A DNA stretch of 51,035 bases. Origin: a virus. The position numbers and the translations under genes are program-made. The stretch spans positions 1 to 51,035 of the IMG/VR virus record IMGVR_UViG_3300040801_002481. One strand, written 5' to 3'. Of the stretch, positions 32,588 through 42,900 are shown piece by piece; position 1 is the stretch's first letter, and the number at the start of each line of letters is the position of its first letter. Below the pieces are notes generated by a model. The model did no database searches. It worked only from the letters and a program-made list of their open reading frames with translations, and had not been told where the DNA came from.

Positions 32588-35179
32588 ATGGGACTTTTTT
32601 CAGGCCGATATGAATATTTTGCTTTTGTCGGGACATCTTCTTTATTTGAACTAGATCAGAGACCAGACACTCATAAGCAAAAGATTCTAGAAACTACCAT
32701 TCACGATGGCAATTCTTTTGCAGAAGCCATCGTGTTTAGCCTTAATACTGACTGGTACGCTCGAACGAAAGCGATGATGCGTTATGCAAGTCAGGAAAAC
32801 GGATATGTCCGTGGCTTTCCTACAGCAAGACTTGTCAGATTAGAAATTCCTGATAAATACATCATAGATGCTATTGAGCGTGAAACAGGCAATCGTCCTG
32901 AAGAGCTTCTTCTAAATGAATATGGAGGAACATTTGATGAAGATTTTTTCATCAAGCTCACGCTTCAACAAAACTGGTTGCCCGGAGGTGATGGCATAAA
33001 TGCTGACATCTTTGATTGGCAAAACGGCCCTCCTACTGAAAGCATTTGGTGTGAGACGTTTGAAAATATTGAAATCCCAGTATGGGATGGAAGTGCTTAC
33101 GTAACAGCCCCCAACGTTTACGAATTTGCTCGTAAAGCTGAAGAAGATCCTCCAATATTTGATCCAAACGATCCTGGCGGACTTGATCCTGTAGATCCAG
33201 GTTTAGGCGATCCTATTGGACCAATTAACCCAATTCAGTTAGAGCAGTTTATTTACGAACTGCAATGGACTTACGAAGACCCAAATACTTCAGAGCCCAA
33301 AGGTTTCATTGTAAACATGAACCTTGTTTCGTGGGCTTTAACATACTTGAATGAAGACATAATTCTTCGAGTTATTTATAGACTTCCTGGAGAGGATTGC
33401 CCTCGATACTGGGCTTATATTGTGGGGTCTAACGAAGACCCTATTTTGGAATCCCATATTCGTGTAATCAAAAGAAGAGAACAATTTTTGCCTGTTGCAG
33501 TATTGATGCAGGATAAAGTGTGGTTTGATGAAGACCCAGAATCTGACTTAGCAAAAACCACTAACAGACTGCTCAGTAAACTGAACCTCAGTGGAACTGA
33601 GATCAAAGAAGACTTTATTGAACAAGAAAATGAAGATGATGCTTCAGGGGATGAAGGTCGAGTAGACGCGGAAAAATGGGACGTATTTGTTCATTGTGCT
33701 GTTCCTATTAATAGCCAGATTCAAGCATCTAAACGTTATTTGCATGAGTTCTTTTCTAGGATGAAGCTATTTGATCGGTGGAACCGAGAAAAGTACGAAG
33801 AGTATCTTGTAAAAAGAGAAACTCAAGACCCCAATGATTTGTTTTCAATGATTCAGCCAATAACTGAAGTTCCAATTCAGGAGGCTGGTGATGGAGGCTA
33901 TAACGTTACGTATGCCTGGTCTTACATTGAGCAAAAAACAAACCCAGGACGTATTCTTAAAACAGCAAACTTTGAAACGTTTGATGCTCCGCTAGGCCAC
34001 ACTAATGTTGAAATTATTGAAAGAAATGACAGTGCAACCTTAAACCGTTATCAAGAAATCATCGATCTTTTTCACGGAGAAGGTTCTCCTATTGGGCCAG
34101 AAACAGAAGACCCAGAGACTGATGGTTATCACGATATTGTGTATATCGAGCACCAGACTTTGACACCGGGAACAGAACAAAATCCAGACTACCAAGTAAC
34201 AAGAACATTGATTATGGGCCTTTCTATGGCCTACCGCATCAACACGTCCCTGGACCTAAAACAAGGGTACAGATACCGTTATGCAGTGCCTGAATTGTTT
34301 GGTACCCAAGAAGAAACAAATGAATTCAGGATTCCAATACTTTTCCCTGCTCTAAAGCAAATTAAAGCAGTAGATAGGGAAGACGTGATTACCGATGGAT
34401 TGTGTGCAAGCGTATTTCTGGTTAAAGCTGTAAAACAAAAATGGTATCAAACAGGCTTTTTTAAATTCATTATCATTCTTATTGCTGTAATTTTGATCGT
34501 CACACTTGTATTTGCAAAAGTTGGTGGTGGCTTAATAGGTATTGCTACTAGCCTTGCAGGAGCAAATGCAACAGCAGCAACAATAACGTTGATCTACAGC
34601 GTTTTGTCATTTGCCGTTGGGTTCGTCATTTCTTTTGCTGGTTCTTTAATTGGCGGAACAGCAGGAATGCTTTTCTCTCTGATTGGTAACATTGCTTTGA
34701 TGGGAGCAGGCATGGCCGCAAATTACGGCACAAGTTGGGTTAATGCCTGGAAAACAATGGCAACGAATGCAACTGCAAGTTGGGGAGGAGCTATGACCTT
34801 CCTGACCAACGTTAGCAACATTGCCTCTGGAATACTAGAAGTCTACTCAAGCTATCAACTAGAACAATTGCAAGGAGAGCTTGAAGACTTTCTTAAATCA
34901 GCCAAAGAAAAGCAAGAAGAGCTCGAAGATGCTTGGAACAGCCTAGGTGTTGGACCTGATTGGCTAGATCCTATGAGCTTAACCAGAGCATTTATAATGC
35001 CTCCTGCAGAAACACCAAGAGCATTCTTTTCGAGAACTATCTCACTTAACCCCGGACTTATGGGGTATGATTTGATTACAGATTTTGCCGAAATGGCAAC
35101 TATGCCTCCGGAAAAACCCGGCGACAAAGATATAATCGAAGCACAGTTTGAAACTATGAAACGTCAGCGAGGACAGTAA
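32588..35179 (+). CDS. Large virion protein with C-terminal membrane region (N4 gp53-like by position)
   Basis: An 863-residue protein. Residues 1-610 are mixed, with an Asp/Pro/Gly-rich loop around 195-215. A series of hydrophobic segments at about 623-713, with glycine/alanine-rich helices, is followed by a coiled coil (about 755-785). Such a soluble-plus-membrane layout suggests an ejected protein that inserts into the cell envelope to form a DNA or vRNAP conduit; this is inference. The ATG lies five bases after the previous stop with no ribosome site of its own, suggesting coupled translation. Confidence 0.6.
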   Translation: MGLFSGRYEYFAFVGTSSLFELDQRPDTHKQKILETTIHDGNSFAEAIVFSLNTDWYARTKAMMRYASQENGYVRGFPTARLVRLEIPDKYIIDAIERETGNRPEELLLNEYGGTFDEDFFIKLTLQQNWLPGGDGINADIFDWQNGPPTESIWCETFENIEIPVWDGSAYVTAPNVYEFARKAEEDPPIFDPNDPGGLDPVDPGLGDPIGPINPIQLEQFIYELQWTYEDPNTSEPKGFIVNMNLVSWALTYLNEDIILRVIYRLPGEDCPRYWAYIVGSNEDPILESHIRVIKRREQFLPVAVLMQDKVWFDEDPESDLAKTTNRLLSKLNLSGTEIKEDFIEQENEDDASGDEGRVDAEKWDVFVHCAVPINSQIQASKRYLHEFFSRMKLFDRWNREKYEEYLVKRETQDPNDLFSMIQPITEVPIQEAGDGGYNVTYAWSYIEQKTNPGRILKTANFETFDAPLGHTNVEIIERNDSATLNRYQEIIDLFHGEGSPIGPETEDPETDGYHDIVYIEHQTLTPGTEQNPDYQVTRTLIMGLSMAYRINTSLDLKQGYRYRYAVPELFGTQEETNEFRIPILFPALKQIKAVDREDVITDGLCASVFLVKAVKQKWYQTGFFKFIIILIAVILIVTLVFAKVGGGLIGIATSLAGANATAATITLIYSVLSFAVGFVISFAGSLIGGTAGMLFSLIGNIALMGAGMAANYGTSWVNAWKTMATNATASWGGAMTFLTNVSNIASGILEVYSSYQLEQLQGELEDFLKSAKEKQEELEDAWNSLGVGPDWLDPMSLTRAFIMPPAETPRAFFSRTISLNPGLMGYDLITDFAEMATMPPEKPGDKDIIEAQFETMKRQRGQ

Positions 35180-35180
35180 A

Positions 35181-35657
35181 ATGACTATGGGTCTGTTTAA
35201 TAACAGTTTGATGGGAAACGGTCTCTTTGGGAATCAAACCCAAAGTATGGGACTGAATTACAATCAGCCTAACCCTGCAATGAACATTGTAGGTAATCAA
35301 AATCAAATGGGTTTTAACCCTTTAAACCTTACCGCAGGTGCAGGGCAAAATCCTAATGGTGGTGGTTTGCTGAATTGGTGGGGCAACAATGGGCAGAGTG
35401 TCACTCAAGGCATTGGAGCTCTGACTGGGCTTGCTAATCTGTATGCTGGATTTAAAGCATTGGGTATGCAAGAAGATCAAATGAACTTTTCAATGGATGC
35501 AACCCGCACCCAAATCAATAACAATGTACAGGATTACGAGAACAAACTCCGTGACCAGCACACCCAACGCTCTGCATGGCGAGAACGTGTAGGCGGAGAG
35601 CAGTTTGCCAGTTGGGACGATTGGTCCAAAGATCGTAAGCTTGAGAGAATGTCATGA
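35181..35657 (+). CDS. Asn/Gly/Met-rich internal virion protein (N4 gp52-like by position)
   Basis: A 158-residue protein. Its first 80 residues are low-complexity Asn, Gly, Met and Gln. Its C-terminal half is a helical MQEDQMNFSMDATRTQINN-type segment, commonly found in podoviral internal or ejection proteins. GAGGA lies eight bases before the ATG. Confidence 0.6.
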   Translation: MTMGLFNNSLMGNGLFGNQTQSMGLNYNQPNPAMNIVGNQNQMGFNPLNLTAGAGQNPNGGGLLNWWGNNGQSVTQGIGALTGLANLYAGFKALGMQEDQMNFSMDATRTQINNNVQDYENKLRDQHTQRSAWRERVGGEQFASWDDWSKDRKLERMS

Positions 35658-36979
35658 AACCAGTTTTTCGCCCAGTATCTATTAACGTAGGGCCTGCCCC
35701 TAACGGAGCCGCTGTACAGGCTTTTAGGGCTGCGGGCGAATCTATGCGGGCATACGGTGATTTCCTTGGTGCCGAACAGTCCAAGGCAGCTACTGCCAAC
35801 GCTCTTTCGCAAGCTCTAGAAACGGGAGTGATGCCTACTGATATTGACCCCAACGCTGACGTGGGTCTAATTTCAGATATGCTGAGTGAACGTAGTGGGC
35901 GAGAAACTGATGCAGCTAACCGAAATCTTCTTGGAGTACAGACTCAAAGAGAAGAGTTTCTTCGTGATACGGATGCTCCTCGTTTTGCTATGGACATGCT
36001 TGGAGCTAACAGTGATTTTGCTACTGATGCATCAACCAGAGAGACCCAGAAGCTACAGCAAGCATTGATTCGAGGGAACATGCAAGATGCTCAAAGGGAT
36101 CGAGCACATGAAGCTGCTGTGACCCAAGCAGAAAATGATTTGGCTCGTATGAGAACTACCTATATCGATCAGGCAATGGCCGGTATGGAAAATAACCCTA
36201 ATGCTCGTACTCATGCTATTGCCAACTGGCAGGAACATCTTGCTGAACTTACTGCAAGCGGTAAAATTTCTGAAGCACTAGGTATTAGTGAATCTGTGTG
36301 GCATGACACGGCTCCTGGAGCAGCTGCTCTGCGAGTTACGGAAGCTCGGCAGCAGTCTGCTGGTGAAGCCCTACTGGAAGGTGGTAACACTCAGTGGGGC
36401 ATGTCTGCCCAAGAAGTTGGTCAAAAAGTTGAGCAGTTCACTAAAGGGACTGATAATTATCTTGCCAACATTGGCTTTGACCAAAACGGTAACGCTGTTT
36501 TTGATCCCACTGGAAAACACATTACCCAAGATGAGGTAGAACAAATTCTAGTTAAAAACAAAGACAGCATTGGCGGAGAAGTATTTAACGAAAACTTCGA
36601 TAACAGAAAAGCCAGTATCAAACGACAGCTTGCTGCCTTTAACAAAAGCACAGCAGAAATGATAATTAAAAATGCTGCTAGATTGGCTGAGGGCAATCCA
36701 GAAAAATTTGGAGGGCTTGTTGAAGACCAAATCTCTTGGTATTTGCAGACTATGAGCACTCCTGAAACCAGGCAAGCAATGGTTAATGGAGTAATGCCAA
36801 TGAGCGAAAGTAAAGAAGCTTTGCTTGTTGCTCAACTAGAGGCAGGACAGGCTAATCCACAAGAAGCACCTAAACATCCGTTTACCCTTGGTGATTGGGA
36901 AGAAGCACGAGCAGTACCGTTCCTGGAAGCTTTTAACGAAGCAGTATCTGGATCACCTAACTTGCCAACTCTTAGATAA
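35654..36979 (+). CDS. Helical internal virion protein (N4 gp51-like by position)
   Basis: A 441-residue, almost entirely helical Ala/Gln/Glu-rich protein immediately before the vRNAP gene, overlapping its upstream neighbour (ATGA). No catalytic motif. The position and composition fit an internal protein ejected with or packing against the vRNAP. Confidence 0.6.
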   Translation: MKPVFRPVSINVGPAPNGAAVQAFRAAGESMRAYGDFLGAEQSKAATANALSQALETGVMPTDIDPNADVGLISDMLSERSGRETDAANRNLLGVQTQREEFLRDTDAPRFAMDMLGANSDFATDASTRETQKLQQALIRGNMQDAQRDRAHEAAVTQAENDLARMRTTYIDQAMAGMENNPNARTHAIANWQEHLAELTASGKISEALGISESVWHDTAPGAAALRVTEARQQSAGEALLEGGNTQWGMSAQEVGQKVEQFTKGTDNYLANIGFDQNGNAVFDPTGKHITQDEVEQILVKNKDSIGGEVFNENFDNRKASIKRQLAAFNKSTAEMIIKNAARLAEGNPEKFGGLVEDQISWYLQTMSTPETRQAMVNGVMPMSESKEALLVAQLEAGQANPQEAPKHPFTLGDWEEARAVPFLEAFNEAVSGSPNLPTLR

Positions 36980-36994
36980 ATTAGGAAGCAACCT

Positions 36995-39900
36995 ATGTCC
37001 TTTTTGGATGAACTGCTGGAAATCAATTCGAACGTAGCTGAGGAAAAGCGACGACGAGTTGAACAAAAAGCACGGGAAAAAGCTGAAGAACAGCGAAGAA
37101 ATAATCCTAGATTTCGCACAGTAGATCCTTCTCTTCTACAACGAGTAGACGGAGATACTTTTTACGATCCTGAACTGGGTCGTAATGTGCGTATTGCTCT
37201 GGGCGATACTTTCGAGTCTGAAAAGAAATATACCGATAGCAATGGTGAAGTACAAAGCTATAACCCTTACACGCATACTCTGAAAAATGGACAGCTTGTA
37301 GAAAAGGACTATGAAAACGATCCTTCCTACCAAGCAGACAAACGAGCTTTCGAGGAAATCTACGACAAGCGTGACGGCTTTTTCCGTAAAGGTGTAACCC
37401 CTGACCAGCTAATGGATGCAGGCAATGCTGCAACTGTAGCACTGGATCGTCGTTTCAGGGAGATGGCCGAACGCGGAGAAAAGTTTACGTATGAAGTAAC
37501 AGGTCTGGATGAATACGGACGAGCTTTGGCTCGTTCTGACGATTCCTTTATCCAGACTTTGGATGATTACGGAACCAGCGTTGGGTACAACGGTAGGTTT
37601 GGTGGACAGCAGCGAGTGACTGACATCCTCTCTGGTGAGATGCTCGAGCGGGAAGAAGCCAAAAGTAGTCGTGGGGCTATCCGGGCAGCAGGAGACTTTA
37701 CAGCACTAGCTGGAACAACTGTACTGAACATCATTGAAGAAGCTGTTCAGATGGTTGGTCAGAAACAGGGCAAAGACCTTGGACGTGTAGAAGATGTAGT
37801 GAATTACATCTTCAGCAGTGATATTGACTTGACGAGCAAGTTCAAAAAAGAGCGAGATGAGTTCTTTAAAAAGAGTTCAGCAGGTATTGAATGGTTCAAA
37901 GATAAAACTACGTCGAAAGCGTACAAGCAGAGCCAAGAAGCTGCTATGCGAGAGTCAATGCTCAATAATGACATCTACGCTTACAACGTGTCTCAATATC
38001 TGGAAAACGGCTACAACCTGACTCAAGCAAAGCTGGCTGCAGGTACAGAAGAAGCAGCAAACACTATCCGTAACCTTGCTCAGTCTCCCGGACGTGTATT
38101 GGATATGACCTTTGAGTCTCTTCCCTACATGTTTGGTGTAGCTGGTATTGGTCGTCTCACAATGTCTGTTGCCATGAGAGGAGTTGGTCAACGGGTTAAA
38201 GACCGTATGGTCAAAAAAGGCATTGATGTCACTACTAAAGAAGGAGCAGAGCTTTTGTCTGCTACCCAAGCAAGGTTTCTGGCATCGGAAGCTGGCAAGA
38301 AGTATCTCCAAAAAGTTGGATCATGGAGTGGTGTAGGAGCCATTGGTGTAACTGAGGGTATGTCTAACGCAGCAGCGGTCTATGACCGTATTTTTGCTAT
38401 GACTCCTGAAGAAGCAATGGAGTCTCAAAAATACCGAGACCTTATTGCTAACGACATGACGCACGAAGAAGCTCTAAGAGAGCTTGCTGAAGAAGCATAC
38501 GAAAACACTTTCTTGTTCACTACTTTGCTTGCTGGTTTTGCCAGTAAGGTGACTGGTATTGCTGGATGGGAATCACGTCTATTTACTACCATGGCAGACA
38601 CTCGAAAAGTTGTGCAAACAGCCACGACTCAAGGAGTGCAGCGAAGTGCCATGCAAAAAGCTCGAGGCTATGGAGTCGAGACTGCTAAATGGGCTGGACG
38701 CAGAGCAATCCCTGGTCTGGGAGAAGCGATAGAAGAATCTGTCCAAAGTGGTGGTGGTCAGTTGGTAAGTGATGCTGTAACGCAGAACGTTACAGGCATT
38801 GACCAAAACCTTGGACAAGGTATCGGTGAAGCAACAGCCACAGGGGCCGCTACAGGGGCTGTCTCGGGTACTGGCATCTCTACTGCTGGCTCTGGCCTTC
38901 GTGCAGCTGGTAGAGGCTTCCTACAAGCTATGGCAGCTGACCAGACGGGAGATGTGGTTACCCCCACTGCTGAACCTGTAACGTTTTCTAATGAACAAAT
39001 AGTCGCCACCCCAGTAAACGAATCGACGGTGCCTTTTGATGCCGATGACCCGGTTGCAGCTGTACAAGCAGCGCTTGAGCCAAACAACCCAGCTGATGGT
39101 CCTGTCATTTTGGCTATCGTTAATGATCTTATTGAAAAAGGTGTAGAGGTTCCTCCTGAAGTAATCCAGCATGCTGAAGCCTTGGATATGGTATTCCGGG
39201 AAAGTGCTTCTGCAGCTGTGGTTGAAGCCAATGACAATGAACAACCTGCTCCGAGAGAAGCAGCGTTCAACTCTGGCCGAGCTCAAGGTGCTGTACCTAA
39301 TGACGCAGAAGGCGCTGCTCTTTACAACATGGGTAAAGAGTTTGAAGAAGCAGCGGTAGAAGCTGCTATTGCACAGCAAGAAGCTGTAGAAGCACAGACA
39401 AAACTAGAAGGACTGGAGAAACCTACACCTGACATTCAGGAAGTACACGCTGAAGTGTGGGGACTTCGTGGCTCTAAAGGTCTTGGTATGCAAGGCTGGG
39501 CCAACAAAATTCAAGAACAAGTTATTGCTAATCGTCCTGGAATGGTCCGAAGTGCGATTGGCGGTATGCGTAATTTCATTGCCACGCAGAAAGCTAAAGC
39601 AGCACGATACCAAGAAGTGCTGAATGCTCCTGAAGCACAACGAGCAGAAGTAGCTGAAGCTAACGGTCTCAAATACGAGAACGAAGCTTCTTTTCAAGGC
39701 ATGGCAAACATCATCAATAAACAGATCTCTGAAATGGAAGCGTTTGCTTCTCGAGTAGAAGAGAGTGTTCCACAGAATTCCCTTTCCCAACAGGAATCTG
39801 GAGCTACTCAAACTACGGCGAGTAGCATTGAAAACGGGGCTGAGTCCCCCCGTGACAGTCAGAGCGTCCCCGAGGTTGCCGGAGAGACCGTGACACAGGA

Positions 39901-42900
39901 GAACACCTCTCCTCCTGTATCAGAGACCGGGGAAGGGCCTTTTACACCCAGCGAGGGACCGCAAGGCAATCAGTCGCAGCCGCAGGCGGAGACTGTGCAG
40001 CCTGGAGGTACCGAAGCTCTAACACTTGAACAGCAAGAAGCACCAGCAGAACTGAATCGTCCTGCAAGTGAAGACCCGAGAACACCAGAAGAAATCGCAG
40101 AATCAATGCGAGAACGCTTCATGCCGCCTAAATTTAGAGATGAAGACGGTAAGCCTGTTCCTGGTGATTCTCGCCTGAAGCGGTCCCTTTTCCGGGACGG
40201 TCTTCGTGAACTGGCAAGTCAGCTGGTACCAAACGGTGGTATTACTTACGTCCGTGACGAAAACGACCAAATTGTTGAACGTACCAAGTCAGAAAATCCT
40301 GACTGGTTCAAAGACAAAGGTTGGTCAATTGCTATCGTAAACAACGCTGTTGAAGCAGCATTGAGCAATAACCCAAATAAAGTTTTGGGCGCACGGCAGC
40401 AACTAATCATTGAAACAATGCTGAATGAGTTGTCAGAGCAGCGTACATTTCAAGGACCGGGACAGCCATACAATAATATGGCTGAACTTATGGCTGCTCA
40501 GCGAGCAGCTAGAGCAGTGTCTGAACAGCAAAACAACCAGACTGAAACAGATTTTACTGATGAAGGTCTGGGTACGCCTATAGAACCTGTTCCAGAAGCT
40601 CCTACAGACATTCCTGACGAGCTATTGGAAGCTCCCCCTATCGATGAGCCACCTCCGAACTTTGAAGAGTTTGCAGAAGAGCTCACGGGGCCTCCCATTG
40701 AAGACGTACCGTTTACTGATGACTTCGTGCCTGAAGACAATCAGGCTGTAGAAGTTGATGCAGACGGTAATCTTATATTTGAAGCTGATGAGGCTTACAG
40801 TATTGACCGTCCGGTTACCGATGAAGAGATTGCCTCACTGGAAGCAACCCTCGATCTCATCACGGAAGAAGAGGGTGCTCCTTCAGCTACCCAGGCAATT
40901 CTGGAGCGAGGCTCCGATATTGCAAGCCAAAATCCTGAGTCTGCTAACAAAATGGCAGGCCGTAGCAAAGCTACTCCGATCCAGGAAATCATTGAAGTAA
41001 CTAGAAACAAGCTCCGTGAATGGAAATTGCCGAGCCAGATTGCTGAAGCTTTCAAAGCCCGCTTTGAACGGACTACCAGTCTCTTTGCTGCATCAGAAAA
41101 CTTTCTCCCTTTACTGCTCAACAAAAGAGCACGGGAAAAGATGGCTGAGAAACTGGGCATGTCCAACAGAGAAAAACAAGGACTGCACAAGCTTGCAACA
41201 TTCACTGACACGTTCGTAGCGAGTCTGGATAAACTCCGCCTCAAGTGGGGAGAGACTGAAGGACAGTCTGCTACCAATAATGATCTGTGGGCAAACAAAG
41301 CAGGTAAGTTTGCTGCTGAGAAGCTTCGTGAATACGGACTCCAGTACTTTTATAACTCTGAAGGAGAACTGGATGGAAACGTAGCTGCAGCTATGGCTGC
41401 TGTAGGCTTTCAGTGGTTAGCTACTCGTGGTGCTGACAGCATGTCCAATGACGAGAAAGCAATCAACGATATACTTTCTCGTGATGAGGATGAAGAAATC
41501 AGCAATGAAGAGTGGGCAGCGTTTGGTCGAGGTACTCCTCGAGCAACTGTTGTACAAACACTTGGTAAGCAGGTTCTCCGTACTCTCAACCTCGAGTTGA
41601 CTAAAGACCCAAACATTGACCGTGCATTTGCCGAACGTATGGAAGTGTCCATCGGCAATATGATTCTAGCCAACATGGTTCAAATGGAAGTTGCTGAGCA
41701 AGTAGAGGTTTCAACCGAGTTTATGGCCGGAGCCTCTCTGAAGTCTGTCTACGAATACCTGGAGCAAAGTGATCCAGAAGGTAACGTTGACGAGGAATAT
41801 TTCAAAGAACTCTACGAAGATAAGCAAGAGCTGTTGAAACAACAATTTGGTATCGACGCAAAGACCTCGACCATGAATATGGTCATGGCTAAAAGCTCTG
41901 AAACTGACCCAGCAATTGCTTCAGAAGAGGTTTACAACATCAAAGAAAACTACCAGGAGTTTCAGGATACGTTCGAAAAGATTTTCAACATGCCTGTAAA
42001 ACAGCGTCCTCCGCTGTTCAAGGAACCGACTGAAGATCAGATCAGCAAGCGGTACAACAAAAAGCCGAACAGCATTCCCAAGAAACTTTTTGACCGCTTG
42101 GTCAAGCAGTCTAAACGTCAGTACTTTGCTGCCCAGCGGACTATTGACAGTTTGGATCGCTTTGAAGACGACGAAATCTACGAAAATATTCTGGGGGCTC
42201 CGAGCAAAGAAGACGTAGACAATGCTCAAGTAAATCGTCAAGCAAGTACCAAATCCAAGCGTGAGCAGGTGGTCCGTTCAGTTGACGGTCTTCGTAAGAC
42301 GGCAACGTTGGCCGCTGGTCGGGCTATGTACTTTATCCATTCTGTGACCTCCTCAGGCCGCATGAATATGGATAGCAATACGATCAACCCACAGAACAAC
42401 ACTATCCATCGCTTCCTGTTCCGTCAGAAAGAGTGGGAAGTGAATGTGCCTATCGGTGCTACCGATGCAGCTGGACGTGAACGTCAGAAAATGTTTCTAC
42501 TGACTGTCGGTCTTGGATTCGACATCGACTTTTCTAAGCAGAGCACGGAAGAAACGCTTCGGCTTATTAACGAAAAGTACCAAAAGCTCGTAGAGAACGG
42601 AACTATCGATGGGATGAATTCCGCAGATCTTACCAATACTCAAAAAGAGCTAATTTATGAGGCGGTTGGATCGCACGGAATGCATGCCTACGCAGCACTG
42701 GAAGCTCTAGCAGCTTGGCATAAAGCTAAAGCAGACGGACAGTCAGAATTCCTAAGTGACCTGCCTATCGAGATCGATGGTAAAACCAACGGGTTTTCTG
42801 CTGGTTTGTTGCAGACTCCTGCTGGGTCTGAACTGCTGAAGTTCCTCGCAGCTACAGGTGTGTACGCAGGACAGGTAGACGAGAACGGTAATCCGATCAC

